Assembly: GCA_023144635.1 (NCBI GenBank)
Contig: JAGLFH010000026.1
Coordinates: 1 to 64,000 of the forward strand
Length of the DNA stretch: 64,000 nt
Reading direction: 5' to 3'
DNA from: Candidatus Auribacterota bacterium
GTDB taxonomy: Bacteria > Auribacterota > JAFGBW01 > JAFGJP01
Shown here in pieces: positions 1 to 6,610 of this stretch. A model generated the notes under the pieces. The model was not told the origin of the DNA and searched no databases. It saw nothing but the letters and a program-made list of their open reading frames with translations. The translations under genes and the position numbers were made by a program. Within the stretch, counting starts at the first letter, position 1. Each line of letters begins with the position of its first letter.

Positions 1-18
1 AACGTTAGGAGGAACAAA

Positions 19-504
19 ATGTGTTACAAAACAATAGATCGCATATTGGGTGTTCTTTTCCTAATAGAACTTTGTGTCTCAGCATTTATTTCAATTAAAA
101 TTATCCAAGTTTGGGGAGGTTTATCTTCTCTATATTCTGGTCTACCATTTATTCTTTTTTTACTTAAAATTTCTCTAAGTTATATTATTGGTTTTTTTGT
201 TGTCATTTTTTTCTTTTTAAATAAGCCAACCATAAAGTGGTTCCTTTTATTCTATGTCGTACTAGTTTTACTTATTAATCCATTCTGGGTTATTAAACCA
301 AACACGCCTGAATATCGAGCAGAAATAGAGAAATTTGAAAATGCTCCTCAAAAATCGGAGTCAACCATACCAGTAAAAGTAACACTATGTACTTATCCAT
401 TCATATATGTAAAAATATTCTTTATTCTATCCTTACTTTATGCTTTTCTATTGCGTTCAAAGATAGAATATAAATCCAATAATCTGGAGGTCAAAACCTC
501 CTAA
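19..504 (+). CDS. Cassette 1: small integral membrane protein, function unknown
   Basis: 161 aa with about four hydrophobic segments (roughly residues 8-30, 42-68, 73-92 and 125-145) separated by short charged loops; the longest soluble stretch, about residues 95-120, is rich in E, K and P. No family is recognised. The start is well placed: an AGGAGG Shine-Dalgarno at 7-12 sits inside the first bases of the cassette, directly after the R' box of the preceding attC, with no room for a promoter. The gene therefore probably depends on read-through from upstream. Its TAA stop lies within the R'' box of the following attC, the usual compact cassette arrangement. Confidence 0.75.
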   Translation: MCYKTIDRILGVLFLIELCVSAFISIKIIQVWGGLSSLYSGLPFILFLLKISLSYIIGFFVVIFFFLNKPTIKWFLLFYVVLVLLINPFWVIKPNTPEYRAEIEKFENAPQKSESTIPVKVTLCTYPFIYVKIFFILSLLYAFLLRSKIEYKSNNLEVKTS

Positions 505-591
505 CAAGCCATTTCAGTGGACTGTCAAAACGCAAGCGTTTTGTCACGGCTTCGCCGCCCCTTCGGGGTCAGCTGAACTCTAACGTTAGAA
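498..591 (+). other. attC site 1
   Basis: R''-like CTCCTAAC at 498-505 pairs with R'-like GTTAGAAG at 585-592. Inside these, TTTCAGTGGACT (L'') is roughly complementary to GGTCAGCTGAACT (L'). The variable terminal structure contains a nested hairpin (AAAACG...CGTTTT) and a GC-rich palindrome around 546-568. The predicted crossover lies between G585 and T586, which puts the AAGGAG ribosome-binding site of cassette 2 immediately after the joint. Confidence 0.8.
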
Positions 592-603
592 GGAGTACCA
601 ATC

Positions 604-1137
604 ATGCTAGATAAATTAAAGAAATTGAAAGCTTCAAAGGAGTTAGCAAATGTATACAGAAAAGTTCCTGAGGAAGCAGGAGGTGTCTCATATTATATTT
701 TAGATTGTTCCAAAGAATTAATCTTAGGACACTATGTTGATGAATTCCATTTAAATGGCTATGCTATTTTCAGATTAAAAGATATTAAAAAAATACGATG
801 CAGTAAAAATGATAGATACAGGAATAAAATATTAAAAAAAGAAGGAATTTGGCAAAAAGTAGGAATCGATTATTCTATAGACTTATCATCATGGAAAACA
901 GTACTCAAAATATTAAAAAAACAGGGTAAGAATATCCAAATACTAGGAGAAGAACCAGAAGTTGATGAATTTGTAATTGGAAAGATCACCAAGGTTAATG
1001 AGAAGTCAGTTAAAGTTTTATATTTTGATGCAACAGGTAAATGGGAAAAAGAACCTAGAGTAATACCATATTCCGAGATTACTTTAATATTATTTGAAGA
1101 TGAATATGTTAATATTTATTCAAAATATACCAGATAA
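604..1137 (+). CDS. Cassette 2: hypothetical protein
   Basis: 177 aa, soluble, no signal peptide or membrane segment, rich in K, E, I and Y. The C-terminal third (about residues 118-177) reads as short alternating beta strands (IGKITKVNEKSVKVLYFDATG, then a run ending in LILFEDEYVNIYSKY), which could be a small SH3-like barrel; this is only a guess from the hydrophobicity pattern. No family is recognised. The ATG is preceded by AAGGAG at 590-595, directly after the attC R' box, and there is no visible promoter. Typical orphan cassette gene. Confidence 0.7.
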   Translation: MLDKLKKLKASKELANVYRKVPEEAGGVSYYILDCSKELILGHYVDEFHLNGYAIFRLKDIKKIRCSKNDRYRNKILKKEGIWQKVGIDYSIDLSSWKTVLKILKKQGKNIQILGEEPEVDEFVIGKITKVNEKSVKVLYFDATGKWEKEPRVIPYSEITLILFEDEYVNIYSKYTR

Positions 1138-1148
1138 TTATTTAAAAC

Positions 1149-1323
1149 CTTCTAACCATTTGTTCCAGCATCATTTGCTAAAGCAAATGGGTTATCTGGT
1201 TTACTGGTTATCCAGTTAACTAGTTAACAAATTAACAAGATAACTAAGCTCAGCGGCAAGCTGCTTAGTCCCTAGCGCTTCATTGTGCGGAGCAGAATGG
1301 CAGGGGAACTCAGACTTTAGAAT
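1149..1323 (+). other. attC site 2 (long, degenerate R')
   Basis: R'' CTTCTAAC at 1149-1156 is intact. The distal end reads AGGGGAACTCAGACTTTAGAAT (1301-1323), where the expected GTTAGA is CTTTAGA. L'' (TGTTCC at 1161-1166) can pair with L' (GGAAC at 1304-1308). The roughly 175-nt interior includes a nested inverted repeat (GTTATCT near 1191, AGATAAC near 1238) and a palindromic GTTAACTAGTTAAC. The last 65 nt are nearly identical to the end of attC site 3. Confidence 0.6.
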
Positions 1324-1336
1324 GAATAAACCATAT

Positions 1337-1380
1337 ATGACGTTTTGACATTATGACGTTAAAGTGCTATAATGTTATAG
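1337..1380 (+). promoter_or_regulatory. Sigma-70 promoter and putative antitoxin operator for the RelBE cassette
   Basis: A perfect -35 TTGACA (1345-1350) and a perfect -10 TATAAT (1368-1373) are separated by 17 nt. The -10 lies inside an inverted repeat CTATAA-TG-TTATAG (1367-1380), and a direct repeat ATGACGTT occurs at 1337-1344 and 1354-1361. This is a plausible autoregulatory operator for the ribbon-helix-helix antitoxin encoded 11 nt downstream. Confidence 0.72.
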
Positions 1381-1390
1381 AGGTGAGAAA

Positions 1391-1624
1391 ATGAAAGCAC
1401 ATACAAAAAGAGCTACTATTTACTTAGATTCAGCCCTTCATCGGGCTTTACGCATCAAAGCAGTAGAAACAGAACATTCGATGTCAGAGCTAGTTAACGA
1501 AGCTATCAAGCATTCATTAGCTGAGGATTCTATTGATCTGGCTGCTTTTAATGAGCGTAAAGATGAACCTTCAATGGTTTTTGAAGATGTTCTGAAGAAA
1601 TTAAAGAAAAATGGCAAAATATAA
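1391..1624 (+). CDS. Cassette 3a: ribbon-helix-helix antitoxin (RelB/CopG-like)
   Basis: 77 aa. The N-terminal half has the ribbon-helix-helix pattern: a short beta strand (RATIYLD, residues 7-13) followed by two helices (HRALRIKAVETE and SMSELVNEAIKHSL). This forms the DNA-binding dimer that represses its own operon. The acidic C-terminal tail would wrap and neutralise the toxin. A good ribosome-binding site (AGAGGTG at 1379-1385) precedes the ATG. The stop overlaps the toxin start: the toxin ATG at 1611 lies inside the last codons, a translational coupling usual for TA pairs. It has its own promoter, unlike cassettes 1 and 2. Confidence 0.85.
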   Translation: MKAHTKRATIYLDSALHRALRIKAVETEHSMSELVNEAIKHSLAEDSIDLAAFNERKDEPSMVFEDVLKKLKKNGKI

Positions 1625-1874
1625 TATATCCATTAAGAAATCTGCTGTTAAAGAGTTGGAAAACATACCTAAAAAACATCTTCAAAAGATTGTAAAAAAA
1701 ATCCAATCTCTTTCAAACAATCCTAGACCTCAAGGATCACAAAAATTATCTCATAAAGAGCAATACCGTATGAGACAAGGAGACTATAGAATAGTCTATT
1801 CAGTTCAAGATAAAGAACAATCTATTGTAATAGTCAAAGTTGGACACAGAAAAGAAGTTTATCGTTCTAACTAG
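1611..1874 (+). CDS. Cassette 3b: RelE/ParE-superfamily toxin
   Basis: 87 aa, basic, the usual size of RelE toxins, which cut mRNA in the ribosomal A site. Recognisable features are the N-terminal strand plus helix (YNISIKKSAVKELENIPKKH), the loop with NNPRPQGSQKL (about residues 36-46), the YRMRQGDYRIVYSV core (about 52-65) and the C-terminal VKVGHRKEVYR, which carries the basic and aromatic residues of RelE-type active sites. It overlaps the antitoxin gene by 14 nt. The TAG stop lies just beyond the R'' box of attC site 3. An RNase activity is inferred from the family; ParE-like gyrase poisoning is less likely given the C-terminal H-R-x-x-Y. Confidence 0.86.
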   Translation: MAKYNISIKKSAVKELENIPKKHLQKIVKKIQSLSNNPRPQGSQKLSHKEQYRMRQGDYRIVYSVQDKEQSIVIVKVGHRKEVYRSN

Positions 1875-2008
1875 TCGTTGTCCGCCGCGGCGGCAAGCTG
1901 CCTGTACTGAGCGACCTGTGGTGAGCATAGTCGAACCAAGTCGAAGTGCTTAGTCCCCAGCGCTTCATTGTGCGGAGCAGAATGGCAGAGGAAACTCTAA
2001 CGTTAGAT
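1865..2008 (+). other. attC site 3 with REP-like insert
   Basis: R'' TTCTAAC (1865-1871) and R' GTTAGAT (2002-2008) are both intact; L'' GTCC near 1880 and L' GAGGAAACTC near 1988 flank the loop. The distal 65 nt match attC site 2 almost base for base. Relative to that site, about 47 nt (roughly 1898-1946, CTGTACTGAGCG...AAGTCGAAGT) are inserted next to GCAAGCTGC. The insert resembles the TGAGCGACC...GTCGAAG repeats found elsewhere in the window. Confidence 0.75.
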
Positions 2009-2025
2009 TTATATTGCAATATTTT

Positions 2026-2062
2026 ATCGATAATGGTAACGTATTACATGTTACTTATCGAT
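2026..2062 (+). promoter_or_regulatory. Inverted-repeat operator of the VapBC cassette
   Basis: ATCGATAATGGTAAC (2026-2040) and GTTACTTATCGAT (2050-2062) form an inverted repeat around a 9-nt centre, ending one base before the AGGAGG ribosome-binding site. A possible -35 TTGCAA lies at 2014-2019, but the -10 is unclear (TAACGT at 2037-2042). The position and symmetry suit repression by the AbrB-fold antitoxin. Confidence 0.6.
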
Positions 2063-2073
2063 AGGAGGTTTGT

Positions 2074-2280
2074 ATGAATACAGTTACAGTATCACCAAAA
2101 TTTCAAGTTGTAATCCCAAAAGAAATCAGAGAGAAATTTCATGTTGTTCCAGGCGAAAAATTTGGAGTTCTACCATTTGAAAACAGGATTGAATTAATTC
2201 CAATCAAACAACTAAAGAAAATGAAGGGATTTTTAAGAGGCATAAAAACTGATATTTTAAGAGAGAAAGATAGGTTATGA
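2074..2280 (+). CDS. vapB: Cassette 4a: AbrB/MazE-fold antitoxin (VapB-like)
   Basis: 68 aa. The N-terminal 45 residues match the SpoVT/AbrB swapped-hairpin DNA-binding domain: TVTVSPKFQVVIPKEIREKF followed by VVPGEKFGVLPFENRIELIPI. The C-terminal part (about 46-68, basic) would contact the PIN toxin. A strong AGGAGG ribosome-binding site lies at 2063-2068. The stop overlaps the toxin ATG (ATGA at 2277-2280), giving translational coupling. An inverted-repeat operator lies directly upstream, so autorepression is likely. Confidence 0.87.
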   Translation: MNTVTVSPKFQVVIPKEIREKFHVVPGEKFGVLPFENRIELIPIKQLKKMKGFLRGIKTDILREKDRL

Positions 2281-2654
2281 ATTTAGTTGATTCATCAGGT
2301 TGGTTAGAATATTTTGCCGATGCACCGAATGCTAATTTCTTTGAAAAACCTTTATTACAAATTGATGAATTAATTGTACCAACAATTTCGATTTATGAGG
2401 TTTTTAAAAGAATTTTACAGCAAAGAGGTGACGATGATGCATTGCAAGCAATTGCAGTAATGCAACAAGGTAAAGTTATAGACTTGGATATGAATATTTC
2501 ACTTCATGCAGCAAAGCTAAGTCATGAGTTAAAACTTCCTATGGCCGACAGCATTATTCTTTCTACTGCACAGCTAAATATGGCTACCCTTTGGACGCAG
2601 GATTCAGAGTTTGAGAAAATAGATGGTGTTAAATACATATCAAAACATAAATAA
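2277..2654 (+). CDS. vapC: Cassette 4b: PIN-domain ribonuclease toxin (VapC-like)
   Basis: 125 aa, normal length for VapC. PIN-domain acidic residues are visible: D5 in NLVDSSGWLEYF, E41 in ISIYEVFKR, D91 in LPMADSIILSTA and D109 in TLWTQDSEF, which together bind Mg2+ for RNA cleavage. The known role of the family is endonucleolytic cleavage of tRNA or rRNA, held in check by VapB. The start overlaps the antitoxin stop by 4 nt. The gene ends 7 nt before the R'' box of the last attC. Confidence 0.9.
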   Translation: MNLVDSSGWLEYFADAPNANFFEKPLLQIDELIVPTISIYEVFKRILQQRGDDDALQAIAVMQQGKVIDLDMNISLHAAKLSHELKLPMADSIILSTAQLNMATLWTQDSEFEKIDGVKYISKHK

Positions 2655-2659
2655 AAAAA

Positions 2660-2718
2660 ATCTAACCAGCCGTTCAACCTGACCGCAAACATATAAGGGG
2701 TCAGGCATCGATTAGAAA
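2660..2718 (+). other. attC site 4 (short, degenerate, last in array)
   Basis: R'' TCTAAC at 2661-2666 and an R'-like GATTAGAAA at 2710-2718 (GTTAGA expected; one extra A). The stem is clear: CCTGACC (2678-2684) pairs with GGTCAGG (2699-2705) around a 14-nt loop. It is the last such site and is followed by a terminator and ordinary chromosomal genes. Confidence 0.62.
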
Positions 2719-2736
2719 TAACTTGAAGATAAAAGA

Positions 2737-2782
2737 AGAGACGGGGAGAAGATGTTTAGCATCTTCTCCCCGTCTCTTTTTT
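2737..2782. terminator. Strong intrinsic terminator at the end of the cassette array
   Basis: A perfect 18-bp stem (AGAGACGGGGAGAAGATG paired with its complement, 2737-2754 and 2760-2777) with a 5-nt loop TTTAG is followed by a run of T (2777-2782). An A-rich stretch on the other side (AAAAGA) means it may also act on minus-strand transcripts leaving pckG, whose stop is at 2907. Confidence 0.9.
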
Positions 2783-2860
2783 CTCTGTGCCTCTCCTTTG
2801 ATTCGCTTGCTCACTCAGGACAGGTGTGGCTAATTTTTTTTCTTTTCTTACTATAATCAA

Positions 2861-2900
2861 TGTGCAAAGCACGCCTTAACTTTAGGCACACTTTAGGCAT
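2861..2900 (+). repeat. Family-A repeat, short form
   Basis: TGTGCAAAGCAC followed by GCCTTAACTTTAGGCACAC and TTTAGGCAT. The same modules occur at 14101-14192, 39977-40032 and, inverted, 45430-45519. It lies 6 nt from the pckG stop codon. Confidence 0.75.
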
Positions 2901-2906
2901 TTTTCA

Positions 2907-4775
2907 TTATTTTTCTTCTTCCAGTTTATCAGGTGTTATATAGTCTCCTAACTTTGCCTGGAATTCTTTTAATCGGGTACCTTGTGCTTTTAGTTCACTA
3001 TATACAACTTCAGGTATCTGCTGCTGTTCATTATATATTTTTGAGATCCTTTCGATCTTGGCAAGATTTTCAGGTATCCTTATTGTGAACTGCTCAGCAT
3101 AATCTTTTTCAGTGTAATCTTTATCGAGAACTTCTTTAAAAAGAGCTTTCAAATCATCATATTTAGGCACATATCCTGTAGGTGATAAAAGTGCTCCAAC
3201 TTTTTTATCGCTTCTTAAACTCAGCCATTTAAGCCAGACACGTTTATCTTTAATAGCATTAAAGAACTGGCCTTCTTTATTTCTCAAGAAATAGTTTACA
3301 GAAAAGATAGAAGGAACTGTCTTAAGGTTCTTGGGAAAATCAAGGTTCATCTCTAGATATTTTCCTAATGGCACTGCAAGAAAATCTATATTGGACATTG
3401 GATTAAATACGCGTACCCCTTCCTGACCGATCGTAGCAGCTGTTGTTTCCGATTCAATACTTGCGGCTTTTGTGACAATGCCGTGTTCCCATGAAAAAGA
3501 TTCTTCTACAGGAACCGATGTGTCGGAATCTCTTCCGCCGTAGATAAGGCCTTTAACTTCAACACCTTCAGGGGCTTCCAGCTTTTCATCTACGTTTTCA
3601 AGGGCTGAGAGCTTTATTGTATAACGTGCATTTTTATGTGATGGAGAGGTATCACTTCCCTTTACCCAATCTCCTGCATAATTAACTCCTTTTGCAGGTT
3701 CTTCTCCGTCTTTACCTATCCAGTAAGGAGTATTTTGATCGTCAATAAGGATATTGGAAAATATTACTTCTCTGGGTTCATTTAAAGCTTCAAATAAAAC
3801 CGGATCGCTTGAAGAGCTGACATCTTTTATAATACCGAAGATACCGCGCTCAACATTGGCAGCAAAAACTTTTCCGTCTTTGGAGCGAAGGTATGCAATA
3901 TCATCACCAACAATGGATTCACCTGATACCATGGCAGTTGAAGTTTTTCCGCACATGCTTGGAAATGCGCCGCAAAAATAAGATTTTTCTCCTTCCTTAT
4001 TCTTGATGCCCATGACAAACATATGCTCTGCTAGCCAGTTTTCACGTGATGCTTTTTGAATAGCAAGGCGTAAGGAAAGTTTTTTAAGGCCAACTGTATT
4101 TCCTGCATATTGTGTGTTTGTGCTAAAGACGATGTTGTCATCAAGGTCGATGTATACACGCCTTTCATCCGTGTTTTTGCTAACAAAGTTTTCCAGAACG
4201 CCTGCACTGTGTACAAAACGGAAAAAATCTTTATCCTTATCCTTTTTAAACTGTTCATAACCAGGACGGTAAAGAAGGTCTTCAGAATGAGCTACATATG
4301 ATGAATCAGTTATCTGGATTGCAAGAATAGAAAAATCTGAATCAACAGGGCCGAGGCAAAAGAAACAGACAAACATTTTTTTTCCCTGCATAATGTTTTT
4401 CAAATAATCGTGTACTTCTGTAAGCCCCTTTTCTTTATCAGTGCTGTTTAAAAACTCATACTGCTTTGTTTTTTCGGCCGGTATAAGATATTTAGTGTTT
4501 TTCTTGTCTCTTGCCTGATCATTGATGCCGTCATAATGTATAGTGTGGCCCTCTTTATTAAGGCTCTTTTCTTCTCCCAGTTCAAGAGTCTTGTCTTTTA
4601 TGACCTTTACATCTTCGAGAGAGTCTGTACGTACAAATACGCTCTCAGGGTTGCAAAGTTCTACATATTTTCCGATAAAATTAATTATTGCCGGATTGTT
4701 CAGGATCGTTAATTTTTCAAGTTGTCCTGCATCCATTTTTCCTGTCAATAAATCAAGATATTTATTCTCATCCAT
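2907..4775 (-). CDS. pckG: Phosphoenolpyruvate carboxykinase (GTP)
   Basis: 622 aa, full length for GTP-type PEPCK, the cytosolic enzyme interconverting oxaloacetate + GTP and PEP + GDP + CO2 in gluconeogenesis and anaplerosis. The kinase-1a P-loop is GAFPSMCGKTSTAMV at residues 269-283, with the reactive Cys275; the kinase-2 motif is VGDDIAY at 289-295; RGIFGIIKDV and the GLIYGGRDSDT loop follow, as in the family. The ATP-type enzyme has a different P-loop, so the GTP type is well supported. The ATG is preceded by AAAGGAC. It is the only gene on this strand here, convergent with the integron array and divergent from the exchanger gene. Confidence 0.96.
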   Translation of the reverse strand: MDENKYLDLLTGKMDAGQLEKLTILNNPAIINFIGKYVELCNPESVFVRTDSLEDVKVIKDKTLELGEEKSLNKEGHTIHYDGINDQARDKKNTKYLIPAEKTKQYEFLNSTDKEKGLTEVHDYLKNIMQGKKMFVCFFCLGPVDSDFSILAIQITDSSYVAHSEDLLYRPGYEQFKKDKDKDFFRFVHSAGVLENFVSKNTDERRVYIDLDDNIVFSTNTQYAGNTVGLKKLSLRLAIQKASRENWLAEHMFVMGIKNKEGEKSYFCGAFPSMCGKTSTAMVSGESIVGDDIAYLRSKDGKVFAANVERGIFGIIKDVSSSSDPVLFEALNEPREVIFSNILIDDQNTPYWIGKDGEEPAKGVNYAGDWVKGSDTSPSHKNARYTIKLSALENVDEKLEAPEGVEVKGLIYGGRDSDTSVPVEESFSWEHGIVTKAASIESETTAATIGQEGVRVFNPMSNIDFLAVPLGKYLEMNLDFPKNLKTVPSIFSVNYFLRNKEGQFFNAIKDKRVWLKWLSLRSDKKVGALLSPTGYVPKYDDLKALFKEVLDKDYTEKDYAEQFTIRIPENLAKIERISKIYNEQQQIPEVVYSELKAQGTRLKEFQAKLGDYITPDKLEEEK

Positions 4776-4948
4776 TGTTTTACGTCCTTTTTTAGTAAAT
4801 TATTAGAATACACTTCTAGAAACTTTGCTATATATTACAAAAATCTCAAAAAGTTTCAACCCAAATTTTAAAATATGTATTTTAAACGTGTTTATTTTTC
4901 TAAGAAGTCATTATAATAATGTTGATTATCTAATAAGTGGAAGGTTTT

Positions 4949-5887
4949 ATGATAAATTATATAGTTTTTATTATTCTCGGGCTTTTAATGCTTTTTTTAG
5001 GGGGTGACTGGTTAGTAAGAGGAGCCAGCAGGATTTCTATAAGAATTGGTATAAGTGTAATGGTAGTAGGGCTTACTGTTGTTGCTTTTGGTACGTCAGC
5101 ACCTGAATTTATTGTAAGCCTCATTGCTTCATATAATAAAAAAGGAGATGTTGCTCTTGGCAATATTATAGGTAGCAATATTGCCAATATTGCTCTTATT
5201 CTTGGTGTAACTGCTCTTATCCGTCCTATTAAAATAAAGGCAAATTCTGTTAATAAAGAGATAATCTGGATGCTTGTAGCAGTGGTTGCTTTTTTTATAA
5301 CTGCTGTACTGGGAGAGATAAGCCGCATTGGGGGTGTGATATTTCTTACCCTTTTTGGTACATTTCTTTATGGATGTTTTAAAAGAAAAGATAAAAGTCT
5401 GCCTGAATCGCAGAAAAATGAGATAAAAGGTCCTGTTCTTTATGATGCATTTTTTCTTATATCCGGTCTAATCCTTCTTGTTTTTGGTGGAAAAGTTGTT
5501 GTGAAAAATGCAGTCTATCTTGCGAAGATGCTAAATATAAGTGAACTTTTTATTGGAATAGTCATTATTGCATTAGGGACTTCACTTCCTGAATTAATAA
5601 CAGGAATAATAGCTTCTATTAAAGATAAACAGGATATTGCAGTTGGTAATGTTGTAGGCAGTAATATATTTAATATTTTATGGGTTCTTGGGGTATGTGC
5701 ACTTGTGTGGCCGTTGAAACTTGATGTAACCATTTTAAAATTTCATATGCCTGCTTTGATACTTTTTTCTGTTATTGCAGTACGGCTTGTTAGATCAGGA
5801 CACATTATAACGCGCCTGGAAGGTTTTTTTCTTACATGTGCGTACTTTATATATATTAGTATAAACTATATATATTTAGTTAAATAA
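4949..5887 (+). CDS. Sodium/calcium exchanger family protein (CaxA/YrbG-like)
   Basis: 312 aa, about ten membrane segments in two homologous halves with inverted topology. Each half carries the alpha-repeat signature: GTSAPEFIVSL plus GNIIGSNIANIALILG in the first, GTSLPELITGI plus GNVVGSNIFNILWVLG in the second. The acidic residue in each repeat (the E of APEF and LPEL) coordinates the cation. Role by family: inner-membrane cation/H+ or Na+ antiport, usually Ca2+ export. A start 12 nt upstream (GTG, 4937) is possible, but GGAAGG at 4939-4944 fits the ATG at 4949. It is divergent from pckG with a 173-nt shared promoter region. Confidence 0.93.
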   Translation: MINYIVFIILGLLMLFLGGDWLVRGASRISIRIGISVMVVGLTVVAFGTSAPEFIVSLIASYNKKGDVALGNIIGSNIANIALILGVTALIRPIKIKANSVNKEIIWMLVAVVAFFITAVLGEISRIGGVIFLTLFGTFLYGCFKRKDKSLPESQKNEIKGPVLYDAFFLISGLILLVFGGKVVVKNAVYLAKMLNISELFIGIVIIALGTSLPELITGIIASIKDKQDIAVGNVVGSNIFNILWVLGVCALVWPLKLDVTILKFHMPALILFSVIAVRLVRSGHIITRLEGFFLTCAYFIYISINYIYLVK

Positions 5888-5934
5888 ATAAACAATAGAA
5901 TAAAAACAAATAATTTTATATAATAATTAACATT

Positions 5935-6192
5935 ATGGAACTAGGCGAGATAAACAACTATATAATTGAACGTAAATGTCCTGGATGTAATAACCATTTA
6001 CGTATTTTGCTAAACGATATTATTTTAGAGAAAATTATAGTTTGTGCTACATGCCATGCTGAAGTCAAGCCTGTTGATGCAGAAACAATAGCACGTGATG
6101 CCAAAGAAGAGCTTGATGCTATTACTAGAAAAGTTCAGGGGCTTCTTACAAATATAAAGTTTGAAGTTATTAATAATCCTCACAGCGATTAA
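5935..6192 (+). CDS. Small zinc-ribbon protein, function unknown
   Basis: 85 aa. Two CxxC pairs (KCPGCNNHLR at about residues 14-23 and VCATCHAE at about 38-45) form a zinc ribbon. The rest is a predicted helix (EEELDAITRKVQGLLTNIKF-like, about 55-77). No ribosome-binding site is obvious before the ATG. It lies 47 nt after the exchanger gene on the same strand and may be co-transcribed. The family is not recognised; the ribbon suggests nucleic-acid or protein contact. Confidence 0.6.
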   Translation: MELGEINNYIIERKCPGCNNHLRILLNDIILEKIIVCATCHAEVKPVDAETIARDAKEELDAITRKVQGLLTNIKFEVINNPHSD

Positions 6193-6610
6193 CCGTAAGC
6201 TAACCCAAAAATAATATCGAATTACAAGCAAGTACGAAAAAGTCAATCACCTCAGGAGTCGTTAAATTCCAATAAACAAAATCCAAATAACAAATGGTTC
6301 GACAGGCTCACCATTAACATCCTGAGCACTTCGACAAGCTCAGTGTAGACTACGAAGGATAAGCACCAAACCCCATCAAAATCAGAAGGTATAAATCCAT
6401 ATTTTTAAGTAAATAGAAAGAATAATAGTTTTTAAATACTTCAAAGGCTTTAGGCGTTCTTTTTAATATCAAAATTTAAACTAAATCAGTGTGGCACGCT
6501 GTTGCTTGTAATTTATTTGAGGTTTGTTATTTGAACATTGTGATTTGAGCTTTTTTCAAGACACAGCTTCTCTGAATCTATTATTGTCTTATGAGAAAAA
6601 ACGGCTTGGG
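6193..6610. other. Non-coding stretch with repeat remnants
   Basis: No gene. It contains a family-B repeat at 6321-6360 (CTTCGACAAGCTCAGTGTAG core, preceded by GGTTCGACAGGCTCACC), and an 11-bp inverted repeat CAAATAACAAA (6284-6294) / TTTGTTATTTG (6523-6533) enclosing about 230 nt. The rest is AT-rich with no supported feature. Confidence 0.6.
6321..6360 (+). repeat. Family-B repeat
   Basis: CCTGAGCACTTCGACAAGCT followed by CAGTGTAGACTACGAAGGAT. Copies with the same CTTCGACAAGCTCAGTGTAG core lie at 14216-14250 and 17570-17607. TTCGACAAGCTCAG is partly palindromic with the leading CTGAGCACTTCG. Confidence 0.7.

Larger units (their letters stand above)
1..2720 (+). mobile_element. Integron gene-cassette array (right-hand end)
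   Basis: Four plus-strand cassettes lie head to tail. Each gene is followed by an imperfect inverted repeat that starts with an R''-like box (YYTAAC) at or just after the stop codon and ends with an R'-like box (GTTAGR or a degenerate form) just before the next gene. The first bases of the window (AACGTTAGGA) are themselves an R' box, so the array continues to the left. Gene content (membrane protein, orphan protein, two toxin-antitoxin pairs) is typical of sedentary chromosomal integrons. No integrase gene is inside the window, so this is either the distal part of a full integron or an attC cluster lacking an integrase. Confidence 0.82.

Noticed and set aside
6490-6508. TGGCACG...TTGCT resembling a sigma-54 promoter (-24/-12)
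   Set aside because: The spacing between GG and GC is one base short, and no plus-strand gene follows; it lies in repeat-like sequence downstream of genes on both sides.
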